Shown: piece after piece, positions 19,778 through 33,700 of the stretch
How positions within the stretch are numbered: position 1 is the first letter of the stretch
How the letters are laid out: each line of letters opens with the position of its first letter
Source of the DNA: Leclercia sp. AS011
GTDB taxonomy: Bacteria; Pseudomonadota; Gammaproteobacteria; Enterobacterales; Enterobacteriaceae
Assembly (NCBI RefSeq): GCF_037152535.1
Contig: NZ_JBBCMA010000004.1
Location: 1 to 64,000, forward strand
Reading direction: 5' to 3'
Length of the DNA stretch: 64,000 nt
Translations under genes and position numbers: made by a program
Notes under the pieces: generated by a model
What the model saw: only the letters and a program-made list of their open reading frames with translations
What the model was told of the DNA's origin: nothing
The model's database searches: none

Positions 19778-20248
19778 TTACTCGATGACGACCAGCGGCT
19801 CGTCAAATTCAACCGGCTGACCACTTTCGACCAGAATCGCTTTCACAGTACCTGACTTGTCAGCTTCGATCTGGTTCATCATTTTCATGGCTTCAACGAT
19901 GCACAGGGTATCGCCCGCGTTAACTTTCTGGCCCACTTCGATGAACGCTTTAGCGTCCGGGCTCGGGGTGCGGTAGAAAGTACCAACCATTGGGGAACGT
20001 ACGATGTGACCACTGATTTCCGCTGCTGCTGGCGCTTCCATTGCTGGAGTAGTCGCCGGAGCGACAGCGTTAGACAGAGCTGGCTGCTGCATCATTGGAG
20101 CAGCATAGGCTTGTTGCATAACCGGGAAGCCTGCGTTTGGCGCGGCACGGCTGATGCGTACAGACTCTTCGCCTTCAGAAATTTCCAGTTCGGAGATGCC
20201 TGATTCTTCAACCAGCTCGATCAGTTTTTTAATCTTACGAATATCCAT
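19778..20248 (-). CDS. accB: Biotin carboxyl carrier protein AccB
   Basis: Carries the biotin that shuttles CO2 between biotin carboxylase and carboxyltransferase in fatty-acid synthesis. It is 156 aa. An N-terminal helical domain (1-35) and a flexible Pro/Ala/Gln-rich linker (36-75) precede the biotinyl domain, in which Lys122 of EAMKMMNQ is the biotin attachment site. The protein thumb [13 protein letters not shown] is intact. In E. coli the N-terminal domain autoregulates accBC, and the same is likely here. Confidence 0.99.
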   Translation of the reverse strand: MDIRKIKKLIELVEESGISELEISEGEESVRISRAAPNAGFPVMQQAYAAPMMQQPALSNAVAPATTPAMEAPAAAEISGHIVRSPMVGTFYRTPSPDAKAFIEVGQKVNAGDTLCIVEAMKMMNQIEADKSGTVKAILVESGQPVEFDEPLVVIE

Positions 20249-20270
20249 GAGTGGGTTCCGTACTCTTTGT

Positions 20271-20723
20271 TTAGTGTGATTGTGACAGGCGTTTTACCGC
20301 TGTCTGTAAAGCGAATGAATAACCGTCAGCCCCCAGACCACAGATAACGCCAGCGGCGATATCCGACAGGTAGGAGTGGTGGCGGAACGGCTCCCGCGCA
20401 TGCACGTTGCTGAGGTGGATCTCAATAAATGGGATGCTCACTGCCAGCAGCGCGTCGCGAATAGCAACACTGGTGTGCGTAAACGCGGCCGGATTAATCA
20501 GGATATAGTCTGAGGTGTCTTTAGCCTGATGAATGCGGTCGATGAGTGCGTACTCCGCGTTTGACTGAAAATGGTCAAGTTCCACATTGAGTGCCGCCGC
20601 TTCGCTACCCAAACGGTTAACAATCTCGGTTAACGTCAGCGTGCCGTACTTCTCGGGTTCACGGGTGCCGAGCATATTCAGGTTCGGTCCGTTCAAAACT
20701 AAGATGTGAAACTTGTCAGCCAT
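20271..20723 (-). CDS. aroQ: 3-dehydroquinate dehydratase, type II
   Basis: Third enzyme of the shikimate pathway, converting 3-dehydroquinate to 3-dehydroshikimate. The type II signature is seen as [18 protein letters not shown] with its catalytic Tyr, and [10 protein letters not shown] and [14 protein letters not shown] hold the catalytic His and substrate-binding residues. At 150 aa it has the usual dodecameric type II length. E. coli K-12 uses AroD (type I) and, by my recollection, lacks this gene. It lies 22 bases upstream of accB. Confidence 0.96.
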   Translation of the reverse strand: MADKFHILVLNGPNLNMLGTREPEKYGTLTLTEIVNRLGSEAAALNVELDHFQSNAEYALIDRIHQAKDTSDYILINPAAFTHTSVAIRDALLAVSIPFIEIHLSNVHAREPFRHHSYLSDIAAGVICGLGADGYSFALQTAVKRLSQSH

Positions 20724-20956
20724 TGTGCCGCTATCTCCTGCGATTCTCCGGTAAAAAACAAAATATACCTTCGATGCGCGATTGTCACCCTTTCCGGGTC
20801 TGAAAAACCCATCGGGGAAACCAAAGTCGCACATTATAACGATTTCGTAGCATTTGGCAGCTAAATACTGGTCTTATCAGGGAAGATTATCAACAGCATT
20901 CGGATAAACACCCAGGAAGGCTAAGCGATCTGCGGGAATACGCACGTTTTCGCCCG

Positions 20957-21556
20957 TTATCGCCACCACTGGCGAAACTTCTTATAACGCCATGCCAGAA
21001 GCACGCCTGCCAGCACCAGATAGATGATCGGCTGCGGCGAGAGAATTTTTACTGACCAAAGGTAGTGGATGGGGGCGAGGATCGCGACAAGATAGACAAA
21101 ATTATGCAGAAGTTGCCAGCGCCTTCCCAGTTTTCGCTGGGCAGACTGGGTGGAGGTGAGGGTCAACGCCAGTAAAATTATCCAGCTGATAATCCCCAGG
21201 GTCAGGTAAGGACGGGTAACCAGTTCGCGCCCCAGCAGGGCCAGATTGTTAATCCCCAGCTCCAGAAACGCATAGCTGGTGAGATGCAGCGTCGCCCAGG
21301 CGAAGCACCATAGCCCAAGCAGGCGCCGGGTGCGGATCAATAAAGGCTGTTTCGCGTAGCGTGCCAGAGGGGAGATCAGTAGGGTCGCCAGTAAAAATTT
21401 CAGCGCGGTGCGGCCGGTGAAGTGCTGAATATCTTTTGCCGGATCGGCGCTCAGGCCGCCGTGGTTAATAGCCCAGAACAGCCATATAAAAGGAAGCAAC
21501 CCTGCAAGATGCAGGGCCACCTTCAGCCAGGTAATCTGTTTTGCCGTCAGACGCAC
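20957..21556 (-). CDS. msrQ: Haem-binding quinone oxidoreductase subunit MsrQ
   Basis: The membrane partner that passes electrons from the quinone pool to periplasmic MsrP. At 199 aa it has six predicted helices of the ferric-reductase-like fold and the haem-ligand histidines in [19 protein letters not shown] and LHNFVY. It starts with GTG at 21556, directly abutting the msrP TAA stop, so translation is coupled. In E. coli K-12 the pair (yedYZ) lies at another locus. Confidence 0.94.
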   Translation of the reverse strand: MRLTAKQITWLKVALHLAGLLPFIWLFWAINHGGLSADPAKDIQHFTGRTALKFLLATLLISPLARYAKQPLLIRTRRLLGLWCFAWATLHLTSYAFLELGINNLALLGRELVTRPYLTLGIISWIILLALTLTSTQSAQRKLGRRWQLLHNFVYLVAILAPIHYLWSVKILSPQPIIYLVLAGVLLAWRYKKFRQWWR

Positions 21557-22558
21557 TTAGAAAAACTCCTTTAAGTCGAGGCCGCGATAGAGCGACGCCA
21601 CCTGGTCAGCATAGCCGTTGAACAGCAGCGTCGGCTGACGTTTGACGTCCAGCGCGCCGCCCGAACCAATAAACCGCTCGGTGGCCTGCGACCAGCGGGG
21701 GTGATCCACGTGTGGGTTCACGTTGGCGTAGAAGCCGTACTCATTCGGAGCCGCAAGGTTCCAGGTGGTGGGCGGGCGCTCGCGGGTCAGCTTGATGCTG
21801 ACGATCGATTTGATGCCTTTAAAGCCATATTTCCACGGCACGGTCAGGCGGATGGGCGCACCGTTTTGCGGCGGCAGGGCTTTACCATAGACGCCCACGG
21901 TGAGCAGCGTCAGCGGGTGCATGGCCTCGTCAATACGCAATCCCTCCACGTACGGATAATCAAGCCCACCCCCGATAAAGCGGTCTTTCTGGCCGGGCAT
22001 GTTGTCCGGGTCATAAAGGGTCTGGAAGGCGACATACTTCGCGTCGCTGGTGGGCTCTACCATCGCCAGCAGCTTATGCAGCGGGAAACCAATCCACGGC
22101 ACCACCATCGACCAGGCCTCGACGCAGCGCATACGGTAGATACGCTCCTCCAGCGGGAAGCGGGTAGTCAAATCGTTGTAATCGAGGGTCAGGGGTTTCG
22201 CCACCTCACCGTCAATTTTCAGCGTCCAGGGATCGGTCTTCAGGCTACCGGCGTTGGCCGCCGGATCGGCTTTATCCAGACCGAACTCGTAGAAGTTGTT
22301 ATAGCCTGTGACTTTCTCTTCGGGGGTTTTGGCGAGCGTGCTCTGCCACTGGGCGGGCTGGGTAAAGGTCAGGGGTTTCCCGGAGGGGGCTTTAGGACGA
22401 TCGTTGCCCTTAAACCAGTCCAGCAGGTCAGCCTGGGCAAGAGGCGAGAGCGTCAGCGCCCCGGCACCGATCCCCAGCATTTTCAGGATCTGGCGGCGCT
22501 TGAGCATAAAAACGGATTCCGCGGTGATATCGGCTTCCGTCAGGGGTTTCACTTTCAT
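21557..22558 (-). CDS. msrP: Periplasmic methionine sulfoxide reductase MsrP
   Basis: A molybdopterin enzyme that repairs oxidised methionines in periplasmic proteins, receiving electrons from MsrQ. At 333 aa it has a twin-arginine signal ([10 protein letters not shown], Arg21-Arg22) with a cleavage site near AQA-D, so it is exported folded. The molybdenum ligand is Cys145 in [16 protein letters not shown]. The ATG at 22558 fits E. coli MsrP. An in-frame ATG at 22573 would add MTEDA but lies in the upstream hairpin. The Shine-Dalgarno sequence is enclosed in that hairpin. Confidence 0.96.
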   Translation of the reverse strand: MKVKPLTEADITAESVFMLKRRQILKMLGIGAGALTLSPLAQADLLDWFKGNDRPKAPSGKPLTFTQPAQWQSTLAKTPEEKVTGYNNFYEFGLDKADPAANAGSLKTDPWTLKIDGEVAKPLTLDYNDLTTRFPLEERIYRMRCVEAWSMVVPWIGFPLHKLLAMVEPTSDAKYVAFQTLYDPDNMPGQKDRFIGGGLDYPYVEGLRIDEAMHPLTLLTVGVYGKALPPQNGAPIRLTVPWKYGFKGIKSIVSIKLTRERPPTTWNLAAPNEYGFYANVNPHVDHPRWSQATERFIGSGGALDVKRQPTLLFNGYADQVASLYRGLDLKEFF

Positions 22559-22562
22559 GGCA

Positions 22563-22598
22563 TCCTCCGTCATGCGTTTTTCTAAGCATGACGGAGGA
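22563..22598 (-). promoter_or_regulatory. Hairpin sequestering the msrP ribosome-binding site
   Basis: A perfect 13-bp inverted repeat (22563-22575 with 22586-22598, arm GCATGACGGAGGA) on a 10-base loop. On the msrP mRNA the 3' arm contains the GGAGG Shine-Dalgarno sequence and ends 4 bases before the ATG. No T run follows, so it is not an acuI terminator. A structure of this kind should restrain msrP translation until opened by heat, a protein or a ribosome. The structure is seen; the control is inferred. Confidence 0.7.
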
Positions 22599-22635
22599 GC
22601 AGGGTTAAAGCGAATATGTCACGAAAATTTGAAGA

Positions 22636-23610
22636 TTAACCCAGCTTCACCAGCGTACGGCCCTGGATCTGGTTATTGATGATCTTCGCGGCATACTCCG
22701 GCGCCTGATCAAGGCTTATCTGGGTGGCGCTCTGGTCATAGAAGGAGGCTGGCAGATCGCGAACCAGCCGTTCCCAGGCCTGGGCGCGGCGCGCTGGCGG
22801 CGTCATCACCGAATCGACACCCTGCAAACGGACGTTACGCAGAATAAACGGCATCACGGTGGTTGGCAGGGCAAAACCACCCGCCAGACCACAGGCCGCC
22901 ACGCAACCGCCGTAGTTCATCTGCGCCAGCACTTTTGCCAGCACTTTGTCGCCGACGGTATCGACGGCACCGGCCCAGCTCTGTTTCTCCAGCGGACGGG
23001 TCTCCGCGAATTCGTCGCGGCCCAGAATGCGGCTGGCACCCAGGGAGCGCAGATAGTCATGGGTGCTTTCACGGCCAGAGACCGCCACCACCTGATAGCC
23101 CAGCTTGTGCAGCAGGGCGACCGCGGTGCTGCCGACGCCGCCGCTGGCACCCGTTACCACCACCTCACCGGACTGCGGAGTGATGCCGGCCTCTTCCAGC
23201 GCCATCACGCACAGCATGGCGGTAAACCCGGCGGTACCGATGATCATCGCTTTACGGCCATCGAGTCCGTTCGGCATCGGCACCAGCCAGTCGCCGTTGA
23301 CGCGTGCCTGCGCGGCCAGCCCGCCCCAGTGATTTTCGCCCACACCCCAGCCGGTGAGCAGCACCTGCTGGCCGACGTGGAAACGCGGATCTTCGCTGGT
23401 GTGCACGCGGCCCGCAAAGTCGATACCTGGAACCATTGGGAAATTGCGAACAATCTTGCCAGTGCCCGTAATGGCGAGGGCATCTTTGTAATTCAGACTG
23501 GACCAGTCGATGTCAACGGTCACGGCCCCTTCAGGCAGGCGGCTCTCTTCAATAGATTGCACTGATGCAAGAGTTTTGCCTTCCTGCTGTTCTAAGATCA
23601 AAGCCTGCAT
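22636..23610 (-). CDS. acuI: Acrylyl-CoA reductase (NADPH) AcuI
   Basis: A medium-chain dehydrogenase/reductase (YhdH/AcuI family) that reduces acryloyl-CoA to propionyl-CoA with NADPH, removing a toxic intermediate. It is 324 aa. The quinone-oxidoreductase-type N-domain carries LNYKDALAITGTG and PGIDFAGRV. The NADPH motif is VTGASGGVGS near residue 155, with an SGRES dinucleotide-phosphate site. No zinc ligands are present, as expected. It is divergent from csrD across a 183-base gap. Confidence 0.93.
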   Translation of the reverse strand: MQALILEQQEGKTLASVQSIEESRLPEGAVTVDIDWSSLNYKDALAITGTGKIVRNFPMVPGIDFAGRVHTSEDPRFHVGQQVLLTGWGVGENHWGGLAAQARVNGDWLVPMPNGLDGRKAMIIGTAGFTAMLCVMALEEAGITPQSGEVVVTGASGGVGSTAVALLHKLGYQVVAVSGRESTHDYLRSLGASRILGRDEFAETRPLEKQSWAGAVDTVGDKVLAKVLAQMNYGGCVAACGLAGGFALPTTVMPFILRNVRLQGVDSVMTPPARRAQAWERLVRDLPASFYDQSATQISLDQAPEYAAKIINNQIQGRTLVKLG

Positions 23611-23793
23611 ACGATTCCTTACTCAGCATGATGATTGGAAAATAATTTTTGAAGACTATACTCGCTCATTGACCTGCGATGCCGATTTAACGCAATAAAT
23701 TGCCAGATACACCGGATTTGGTAGTATGCCGATGCCGTATTGCAAGTTAGTGCTCACTTGCTATCCTCATCAACTCACGGAGTAATCTCAAGG

Positions 23794-25734
23794 ATGCGAT
23801 TATCGACGAAGTTCTCAGCTTTTATCGCCTTGCTAACCGGGTTGACCATCTTTGTCATCCTGATTGGCTGCTCGCTCAGTTTTTATAATGCGATCCAGGG
23901 AAAGCTGGCGAACCGCGTCCAGTCCGTAGCGTCGGTCATTGATGCCCGTCTTGTCAGCACCCCCTTTCCAGAACTTTCCCGTCAGCTTGATGAGCTAATG
24001 GCCCCGGTTGATATCACCCGTGTAGAGATTAAGCAGGGCGGAAAAACCGTGTTCAGCCACAGCGGGCAAAAGAGCTATCGCCCGGCCGGCGCGCCACCCC
24101 AGAGTCTCGAGCTGACCGTCCCCTCCCTGAAAAACCCCGGCATGACCATAAGCCTGGCCTATCTTGACCCGATGAACAGCTATTTTCGTTCGCTGATGAC
24201 TACCGCCCCGCTGACGGTGGCGGTGATCTTCGTGGTGGTGCTGATCTTTCTGGCGGTGCGCTGGCTGCGTCGCCAGCTCTCCGGGCAGGAACTGCTGGAG
24301 TCGCGCTCGGTGCGGATCCTTAACGGAGAACGTGGGGCTCAGGTGCGCGGGTCCGTCTATGAATGGCCGTCACGCACCAGCAGCGCGCTGGACGTGCTGC
24401 TGTCCGAAATTCAGTTTGCCAGCGACCAGCGCAGCCGGATAGACACGCTGATCCGCTCCTATGCGGCCCAGGACAACAAAACCGGGCTTAACAATCGTCT
24501 TTTCTTTGATAATCAGCTGGCGACTCTGCTGGAAGATCCCGAGAAGGTGGGCTCGCACGGGGTGGTGATGATTGTCCGCCTGCCGGACTTTGATCTGCTG
24601 AAAGACAACTGGGGACGGGCGGTGGCGGAGGAGCATCTGTTTATGCTCATTAATATGCTGTCCACCTTTATGATGCGCTATCCGGGGGCGCTGCTGGCGC
24701 GCTATCACCGCAGTGATTACGCCGTGCTGCTGCCGCATCGCACCCTGAAGGAGTCGGAGAGCATTGCCAGTCAGCTGTTAAAGTCGGTGGATGCGCTGCC
24801 GCCGAGCAAAATGCTCGATCGTGATGACATGGTACATATTGGCATTTGTGCCTGGCGCGGCGGCCAGAGCACCGAGCAGGTGATGGAGCACGCCGAAGCC
24901 GCCACCCGCAATGCGGTATTGCAGGGGGCCAACGGCTGGGCGGTTTATGACGACTCCCTGCCGGAAAAAGGGCGCGGCAACGTGCGCTGGCGCACCCTGA
25001 TTGAACAGATGCTCACCCGCGGCGGGCCGCGGATCTATCAAAAACCCGCGGTGCTGGCTAATGGCCAGGTCCATCACCGGGAGCTGCTGTGCCGCATCTT
25101 CGATGGCAATGAAGAGGTGGTGTCGGCCGAGTATCTGCCGATGGTGCTGCAGTTTGGTCTGTCGGAGGAGTATGACCGCCAGCAAATTTCACGCTTGATA
25201 CCATTTTTATCCTTCTGGCCGGAAGAGCACCTGGCGTTACAGGTGACGGTAGAGTCGTTAATCCGCTCGCGATTCCAGCGCTGGCTGCGCGATGTGCTGA
25301 TGCAATGCGAAAAATCGCAGCGTAGACGGATTATTTTTGAACTTGCAGAGGCGGATGTTTGTCAACACATCAGTCGGTTACAGCCGGTCGTACGATTGAT
25401 CAATGCGTTGGGGGCTCGTGTGGCGGTGACGCAGGCGGGTCTGACGCTGGTCAGCACCAGCTGGATCAAGGCGCTGGAGGTAGAGCTGTTGAAGCTGCAT
25501 CCGGGGCTGGTAAGGAATATCGAAAAACGCACGGAAAACCAGCTGCTGGTACAGAGTCTGGTGGAAGCCTGCAAGGGAACGCAAACCCATGTATTTGCCA
25601 CTGGCGTACGGTCACGAACCGAATGGCAGACGTTGACAGAGCGCGGAGTTACAGGGGGTCAAGGGGATTTTTTTGCAGCCTCTCAGCCGCTTGACAGCAA
25701 TGTGAAAAAATATTCGCAAAGATACTCTGTTTAA
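23794..25734 (+). CDS. csrD: RNase E specificity factor CsrD
   Basis: A membrane protein that triggers RNase E decay of the sRNAs CsrB and CsrC and so regulates carbon storage and motility. It is 646 aa as in E. coli. Two membrane helices (about 7-29 and 138-157) flank a periplasmic domain. The degenerate GGDEF domain has HRSDY (305-309) in place of GGDEF, and the degenerate EAL domain has ELL (430-432), so no c-di-GMP turnover is expected. The start at 23794 matches the E. coli N-terminus. mreB follows on the same strand. Confidence 0.97.
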   Translation: MRLSTKFSAFIALLTGLTIFVILIGCSLSFYNAIQGKLANRVQSVASVIDARLVSTPFPELSRQLDELMAPVDITRVEIKQGGKTVFSHSGQKSYRPAGAPPQSLELTVPSLKNPGMTISLAYLDPMNSYFRSLMTTAPLTVAVIFVVVLIFLAVRWLRRQLSGQELLESRSVRILNGERGAQVRGSVYEWPSRTSSALDVLLSEIQFASDQRSRIDTLIRSYAAQDNKTGLNNRLFFDNQLATLLEDPEKVGSHGVVMIVRLPDFDLLKDNWGRAVAEEHLFMLINMLSTFMMRYPGALLARYHRSDYAVLLPHRTLKESESIASQLLKSVDALPPSKMLDRDDMVHIGICAWRGGQSTEQVMEHAEAATRNAVLQGANGWAVYDDSLPEKGRGNVRWRTLIEQMLTRGGPRIYQKPAVLANGQVHHRELLCRIFDGNEEVVSAEYLPMVLQFGLSEEYDRQQISRLIPFLSFWPEEHLALQVTVESLIRSRFQRWLRDVLMQCEKSQRRRIIFELAEADVCQHISRLQPVVRLINALGARVAVTQAGLTLVSTSWIKALEVELLKLHPGLVRNIEKRTENQLLVQSLVEACKGTQTHVFATGVRSRTEWQTLTERGVTGGQGDFFAASQPLDSNVKKYSQRYSV

Positions 25735-25887
25735 CCTGCTGTTTGGTGAGTTTTCACGTAGAATATCGCGCCTGTAGCGTGATGTATGACGAGCAAAATG
25801 ACAGTGAGCGACCTTTAACGGGTTACAAATGAACGTGAGGAACGCTGTTTTTTCTCTGCCCTGAGGGAGTCAGGCGACGATTTGTAA

Positions 25888-27057
<1,170 letters not shown>

Positions 27058-27066
27058 TCAGGTGTG

Positions 27067-27091
27067 AAAGGGTAGCGGATGGCTACCCTTT
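27067..27091 (+). terminator. Attenuator between mreB and mreC
   Basis: AAAGGGTAGC (27067-27076) pairs with GCTACCCTTT (27082-27091), followed by CTCTC instead of a full T run. It is probably a partial terminator reducing mreCD relative to mreB. Confidence 0.65.
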
Positions 27092-27119
27092 CTCTCTGAC
27101 GCGAGAGTACGCATAGCCT

Positions 27120-28624
<1,505 letters not shown>

Positions 28625-28633
28625 AAGGTTTCT

Positions 28634-29227
28634 ATGACGTCTTTGTATCTCGCTTCCGGCTCCCCGCGTCGTCAGGAACTCCTGACGCAGTTAGGGGTAT
28701 CTTTTGAACGCATCGTTACCGGCATTGAAGAGCAACGTGCCGAGGGCGAAAGCGCACAACAGTACGTTTCCCGTCTGGCGCGGGAGAAAGCGCAGGCAGG
28801 CGTGGCGCAGGTGCCGCGTGATTTACCGGTGCTGGGCGCAGATACCATCGTGATCCTTAACGGTGAAGTCCTCGAGAAACCGCACGACGATGAGCATGCG
28901 TTTACGATGCTGCGCAAATTGTCCGGCCATACGCATCAGGTGATGACCGCCGTCGCGCTGGCAGACCGCCAGCACGTGCTGGACTGTCTGGTGGTCACCG
29001 ACGTCACATTCAGAGTACTCACAGATGAGGATATCGCCGGTTATATCGCCAGCGGTGAACCAATGGATAAAGCAGGTGCATACGGTATTCAAGGGTTGGG
29101 TGGCTGTTTTGTCAGGAAGATAAATGGCAGCTATCACGCCGTAGTCGGCTTACCGCTGGTGGAAACGTATGAGTTGCTGAGCAATTTTAACTCACTGCGT
29201 GAGGGAAGGGATAATTATGACGGCTGA
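28634..29227 (+). CDS. yhdE: Maf-type nucleotide pyrophosphatase YhdE
   Basis: Hydrolyses dTTP, UTP and modified pyrimidine nucleotides to monophosphates, cleaning the nucleotide pool. It is 197 aa. The Maf signature [18 protein letters not shown] opens the protein, GADTIVIL holds the catalytic Asp, and [11 protein letters not shown] is the conserved C-terminal motif. It lies in the mreBCD-yhdE-rng operon, and its end overlaps the start of rng by 11 bases. Confidence 0.96.
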   Translation: MTSLYLASGSPRRQELLTQLGVSFERIVTGIEEQRAEGESAQQYVSRLAREKAQAGVAQVPRDLPVLGADTIVILNGEVLEKPHDDEHAFTMLRKLSGHTHQVMTAVALADRQHVLDCLVVTDVTFRVLTDEDIAGYIASGEPMDKAGAYGIQGLGGCFVRKINGSYHAVVGLPLVETYELLSNFNSLREGRDNYDG

Positions 29228-30686
29228 ATTGTTGGTAAACGTAACGCCATCGGAAACCCGTGTGGCCTACATTGATGGTGGCATTCTTCAGGAAATTCAT
29301 ATTGAACGTGAAGCGCGGCGCGGAATAGTAGGCAATATCTACAAAGGTCGTGTCAGTCGTGTACTACCGGGTATGCAGGCGGCATTTGTAGATATTGGCC
29401 TCGATAAAGCGGCGTTCCTGCATGCTTCCGATATCATGCCGCACACCGAATGCGTAGCGGGCGAAGAGCAAAAGCAGTTTACCGTGCGTGATATCTCCGA
29501 GCTGGTGCGTCAGGGCCAGGATCTGATGGTGCAGGTGGTGAAAGATCCGCTGGGTACCAAAGGCGCGCGCCTGACCACCGACATCACCTTACCTTCCCGT
29601 TATCTGGTCTTTATGCCTGGCGCTTCTCACGTGGGCGTGTCCCAGCGTATTGAGAGCGAAAGCGAGCGCGACCGGCTCAAAAAAGTGGTCGGCGCGTACT
29701 GCGATGAGCAGGGCGGATTTATCATTCGTACCGCCGCCGAGGGGATCAGCGAAGAGGATCTGGCCTCGGATGCCGCCTACCTGAAACGCGTCTGGACCAA
29801 AGTGATGGAGCGTAAAAAGCGCAACCAGACCCGCTATCAGCTGTACGGTGAGCTGGCGCTGGCCCAGCGCGTCCTGCGCGACTTCGCCGATGCCCAGCTG
29901 GACCGCATCCGCGTCGATTCCCGTCTGACCTACGACGCGCTGCTCGAATTTACCGCCGAGTACATTCCGGAAATGCCGGGCCTGCTGGAGCACTACACCG
30001 GACGCCAGCCGATCTTCGATCTCTACGATGTGGAGAACGAAATTCAGCGCGCGCTGGAGCGTAAGGTCGAGCTCAAGTCCGGCGGCTATCTGATTATCGA
30101 CCAGACCGAAGCGATGACCACCGTGGATATCAACACCGGGGCGTTTGTCGGTCACCGCAATCTGGACGACACCATTTTCAATACCAACATTGAAGCGACG
30201 CAGGCCATTGCGCGTCAGCTTCGTCTGCGCAATCTGGGTGGCATCATCATCATCGACTTTATCGATATGAGTAACGAAGACCACCGCCGCCGCGTGCTGC
30301 ACTCTCTGGAGCAGGCGCTGAGCAAAGATCGCGTGAAAACCAGCATCAACGGCTTCTCCCAGCTGGGCCTGGTTGAGATGACCCGCAAGCGCACCCGTGA
30401 AAGCGTGGAGCATGTGCTGTGCAACGAGTGCCCGACCTGCCATGGCCGCGGCACGGTAAAGACGGTGGAGACGGTGTGCTACGAGATCATGCGTGAGATT
30501 GTGCGCGTGCATCACGCCTACGACTCCGACCGCTTCCTGGTCTATGCTTCTCCTTCGGTGGCGGAAGCCCTGAAAGGGGAAGAGTCCCACGCGCTGGCGG
30601 AAGTGGAAATCTTTGTCGGCAAACAGGTAAAAGTGCAGATAGAGCCGCTCTATAACCCGGAGCAGTTTGACGTGGTAATGATGTAA
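29217..30686 (+). CDS. rng: Ribonuclease G
   Basis: An endonuclease that matures the 5' end of 16S rRNA and decays some mRNAs. It is 489 aa as in E. coli. The S1 domain (about 38-125) precedes a DNase I-like catalytic domain with Asp304 ([10 protein letters not shown]) and Asp347 (IIIIDFID). The zinc-link CPTC is at 405-408. An in-frame ATG six codons upstream is ignored because homologues begin [10 protein letters not shown]. Confidence 0.98.
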   Translation: MTAELLVNVTPSETRVAYIDGGILQEIHIEREARRGIVGNIYKGRVSRVLPGMQAAFVDIGLDKAAFLHASDIMPHTECVAGEEQKQFTVRDISELVRQGQDLMVQVVKDPLGTKGARLTTDITLPSRYLVFMPGASHVGVSQRIESESERDRLKKVVGAYCDEQGGFIIRTAAEGISEEDLASDAAYLKRVWTKVMERKKRNQTRYQLYGELALAQRVLRDFADAQLDRIRVDSRLTYDALLEFTAEYIPEMPGLLEHYTGRQPIFDLYDVENEIQRALERKVELKSGGYLIIDQTEAMTTVDINTGAFVGHRNLDDTIFNTNIEATQAIARQLRLRNLGGIIIIDFIDMSNEDHRRRVLHSLEQALSKDRVKTSINGFSQLGLVEMTRKRTRESVEHVLCNECPTCHGRGTVKTVETVCYEIMREIVRVHHAYDSDRFLVYASPSVAEALKGEESHALAEVEIFVGKQVKVQIEPLYNPEQFDVVMM

Positions 30687-30730
30687 TCCGCAGGTACTGC
30701 GAGACTAGAACGGCTGACAAGGAGAGACGC

Positions 30731-33700
30731 GTGAGGCGATTGCCGGGGATTTTACTGCTTACAGGGGCAACGCTGATAGTGATTGTCGCGCTGCTCGTAA
30801 GCGGGCTGCGTCTCGTATTGCCGCATCTGGACACCTGGCGTCCGCAGGTGCTGGCGAAGATTGAATCCGCGACCGGCATGCCCGTCGCGGCCAGCCAGCT
30901 CAACGCGAGCTGGCAGAATTTCGGCCCGACTCTTGAGGTGCGCGACATCAACGCGCAGCTGAAAGATGGCGGCTACCTTAAAATCAAGCGCGTCACCCTG
31001 GCGCTGGACGTATGGCAGAGCCTGCTGCACCTGCGCTGGCAGTTTCGCGATCTCACCTTTTATCAACTGCAATTTCTGACCAACACCCCGCTGAAAAGTG
31101 GCGATCAGGGCGAAGGCTTCGAGGCCAACCGCATCAGCGATCTGTTCCTGCGCCAGTTCGATCATTTCGATCTGCGCGACAGTGAAATCAGCTTTATCAC
31201 CCTCTCCGGGCAGCGCGCCGAGCTGGCGATCCCCCAGCTTACCTGGCTCAACGGCAAAGAGCGGCACCGTGCGGAAGGCCAGGTCAGCCTCTCCAGCCTG
31301 AACGGACAGCATGGCGTGATGCAGGTGCGGATGGATCTGCGTGATGATAATGGCCTGCTGAATAACGGCAAAGTGTGGATGCAGGCCGATGACGTGGACG
31401 TCAAACCTTGGCTGGGTGAGTGGGTGCAGCAGAACATGCAGCTGGAAACCGCGCGCTTCAGTATTGAAGGGTGGATGACCCTCACCAACGGCCAGTTTGC
31501 CAGCGGCGATCTCTGGCTGAAGCAGGGGGGCGCCAGCTGGCCGGGAAAGGCGCGCCAGCATCAGCTTTCGGTTGATAACCTGACCGCCCACGTTACCCGC
31601 GAGAAAGAGGGCTGGCAGTTCGCCATCCCGGATACGCGCATCACCATGGACGACAAGGCGTGGCCGCGCGGAGCCCTGGCCCTGGCCTGGATCCCGGGGC
31701 AGGATGTCGGCGGTGCCAACAATAAACGCAGCGACGAGCTGCGCATTCGCGCCAGCAATCTGGAGCTGTCAGGTCTGGAAGGGCTGCGAACCATCGCGGC
31801 GAAGCTCTCCCCGTCGCTGGGCGAAGTCTGGCAGGCCACCCAGCCGGTAGGGGCCATTAACGCGCTGGCGCTGGATATTCCGCTGCAGGAGACGGAAAAA
31901 ACCCGCTTCAACATCACCTGGACCGATCTCGCCTGGAAGCAGTGGGAGCTGCTGCCGGGGGCCGAGCATTTCAGCGGCACGTTGCAGGGCAGCGTGGAGG
32001 ATGGCCGTCTGGTGGCCCACATGCGCGACGCGAAAATGCCTTACGAAACCGTCTTCCGCGCTCCGCTGGAGATAGAGAAAGGCACGGCCACTCTCCACTG
32101 GCTGAAGAACGAGAAAGGTTTCCAGCTCGACGGGCGTGATATCGATGTCAAAGCCAAAGCGGTGCACGCCCGGGGCGATTTCCGCTATCTGCAGCCGGCG
32201 GGCGATGAGCCCTGGCTGGGGATCCTGGCGGGCATCAGCACCGACGACGGATCCCAGGCCTGGCGCTATTTCCCTGAAAACCTGATGGGCAAAGCGCTGG
32301 TGGATTATCTCAGCGGTGCCATTCAGGGCGGGCAGGCGGATAACGCTACCCTGGCGTATGGTGGCAACCCGCACCTGTTCCCCTACAAGCACAACGAAGG
32401 CCAGTTCCAGGTTCTGGTGCCGTTACGCAACGCCACCTACGCCTTCCAGCCTGATTGGCCAGCGCTGAAAAACCTCGATATTGAGCTTAACTTCATCAAC
32501 GACGGACTGTGGATGAAGACCGACGGCGTGGCGCTGGGCGGGGTGAAAGCCAGTAACCTGACCGCGGTGATCCCGGACTATTCGAAGGAAAAGCTGCTGA
32601 TCGACGCCGATATTAACGGGCCGGGAAAAGCCGTGGGGCCGTACTTTGACGATACGCCGCTGGAGGATTCTCTCGGTGCCACGCTCCAGCAGCTCCAGTT
32701 GGATGGCTATGTGAATGCTCGCTTACATCTGGATATCCCGCTGGACGGCACCATGACCATCGCCAAAGGCGACGTCAGGCTGAAAAATAACAGTCTGTTC
32801 ATCAAGCCGCTGGACAGCACCATTAACAATCTGAGCGGTCAGTTCAGCTTTGTGAATGGCGATCTGAAAAGCGGGCCGCTGACCGCAAGCTGGTTTAATC
32901 AGCCGGTGAATATCGACTTCTCCACCACCGAAGGCGAGAAAGCCTATCAGGTAGGGATCAATCTGGATGCCAGCTGGCAGCCTTCGCGGATGGATGTGCT
33001 GCCAAAAGCCATCAGCCAGTCGCTGGAGGGCCGTCTGCCGTGGAACGGCAAGGTCGCTATTGAGCTGCCTTATCGGGGGGATGCCCATTACAAGGTGGAT
33101 ATCAGTAGCGATCTGAAAAACGTCAGCAGCGACCTGCCGTCGCCGCTGGAGAAGAGCGCAGGCGAGCCGCTGCCGGTAAAACTGAACGTCGACGGCGATC
33201 TCAACAGCTTTACCCTGACGGGCAATGCCGGCAGCAAGAATCACTTTAACAGCCGCTGGCTGCTGAACCGCAAGCTGACGCTGGATCGCGCCATCTGGGC
33301 CAGCGACAGCCGAACGCTGCCGCCGCTGCCGGAGCAGGCGGGCATCGAACTCAATCTGCCGCCAATGGATGGTGCCGAGTGGTTAGCCCTGTTCCAGAGC
33401 GGCGTCGGGCAAAATGTCGATGAATCAGCCCAGTTCCCGCAGCACATTACGGTGCGCACTCCGGCCCTGACGCTGGGAGGACAACAGTGGAATAACCTGA
33501 GCATCGTCTCGCAGCCAACCTTAAACGGCTCAAAAGTCGAGGCCCAGGGACGGGAGATCAACGCCACCCTGCTGATGCGCGACACCGCGCCGTGGCAGGC
33601 GGCGATCCGCTATCTCTATTTCAACCCGGCAACCGCGACCGCCGGGAAAGGCAGCCCGGTTTCGCCGTTAGCCAGCACCACGCGGGTCAATTTCAGCGGC

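Noticed and set aside
22563..22598. Reading the msrP upstream hairpin as the acuI terminator
   Set aside because: The minus-strand sequence after the stem is GATGCCATGAAAG with no T run, and the stem encloses the msrP Shine-Dalgarno sequence.
23794..25734. CsrD as an active diguanylate cyclase or phosphodiesterase
   Set aside because: HRSDY replaces GGDEF and the EAL motif is ELL with other catalytic residues missing, as in E. coli CsrD, which acts on CsrB/CsrC decay instead.
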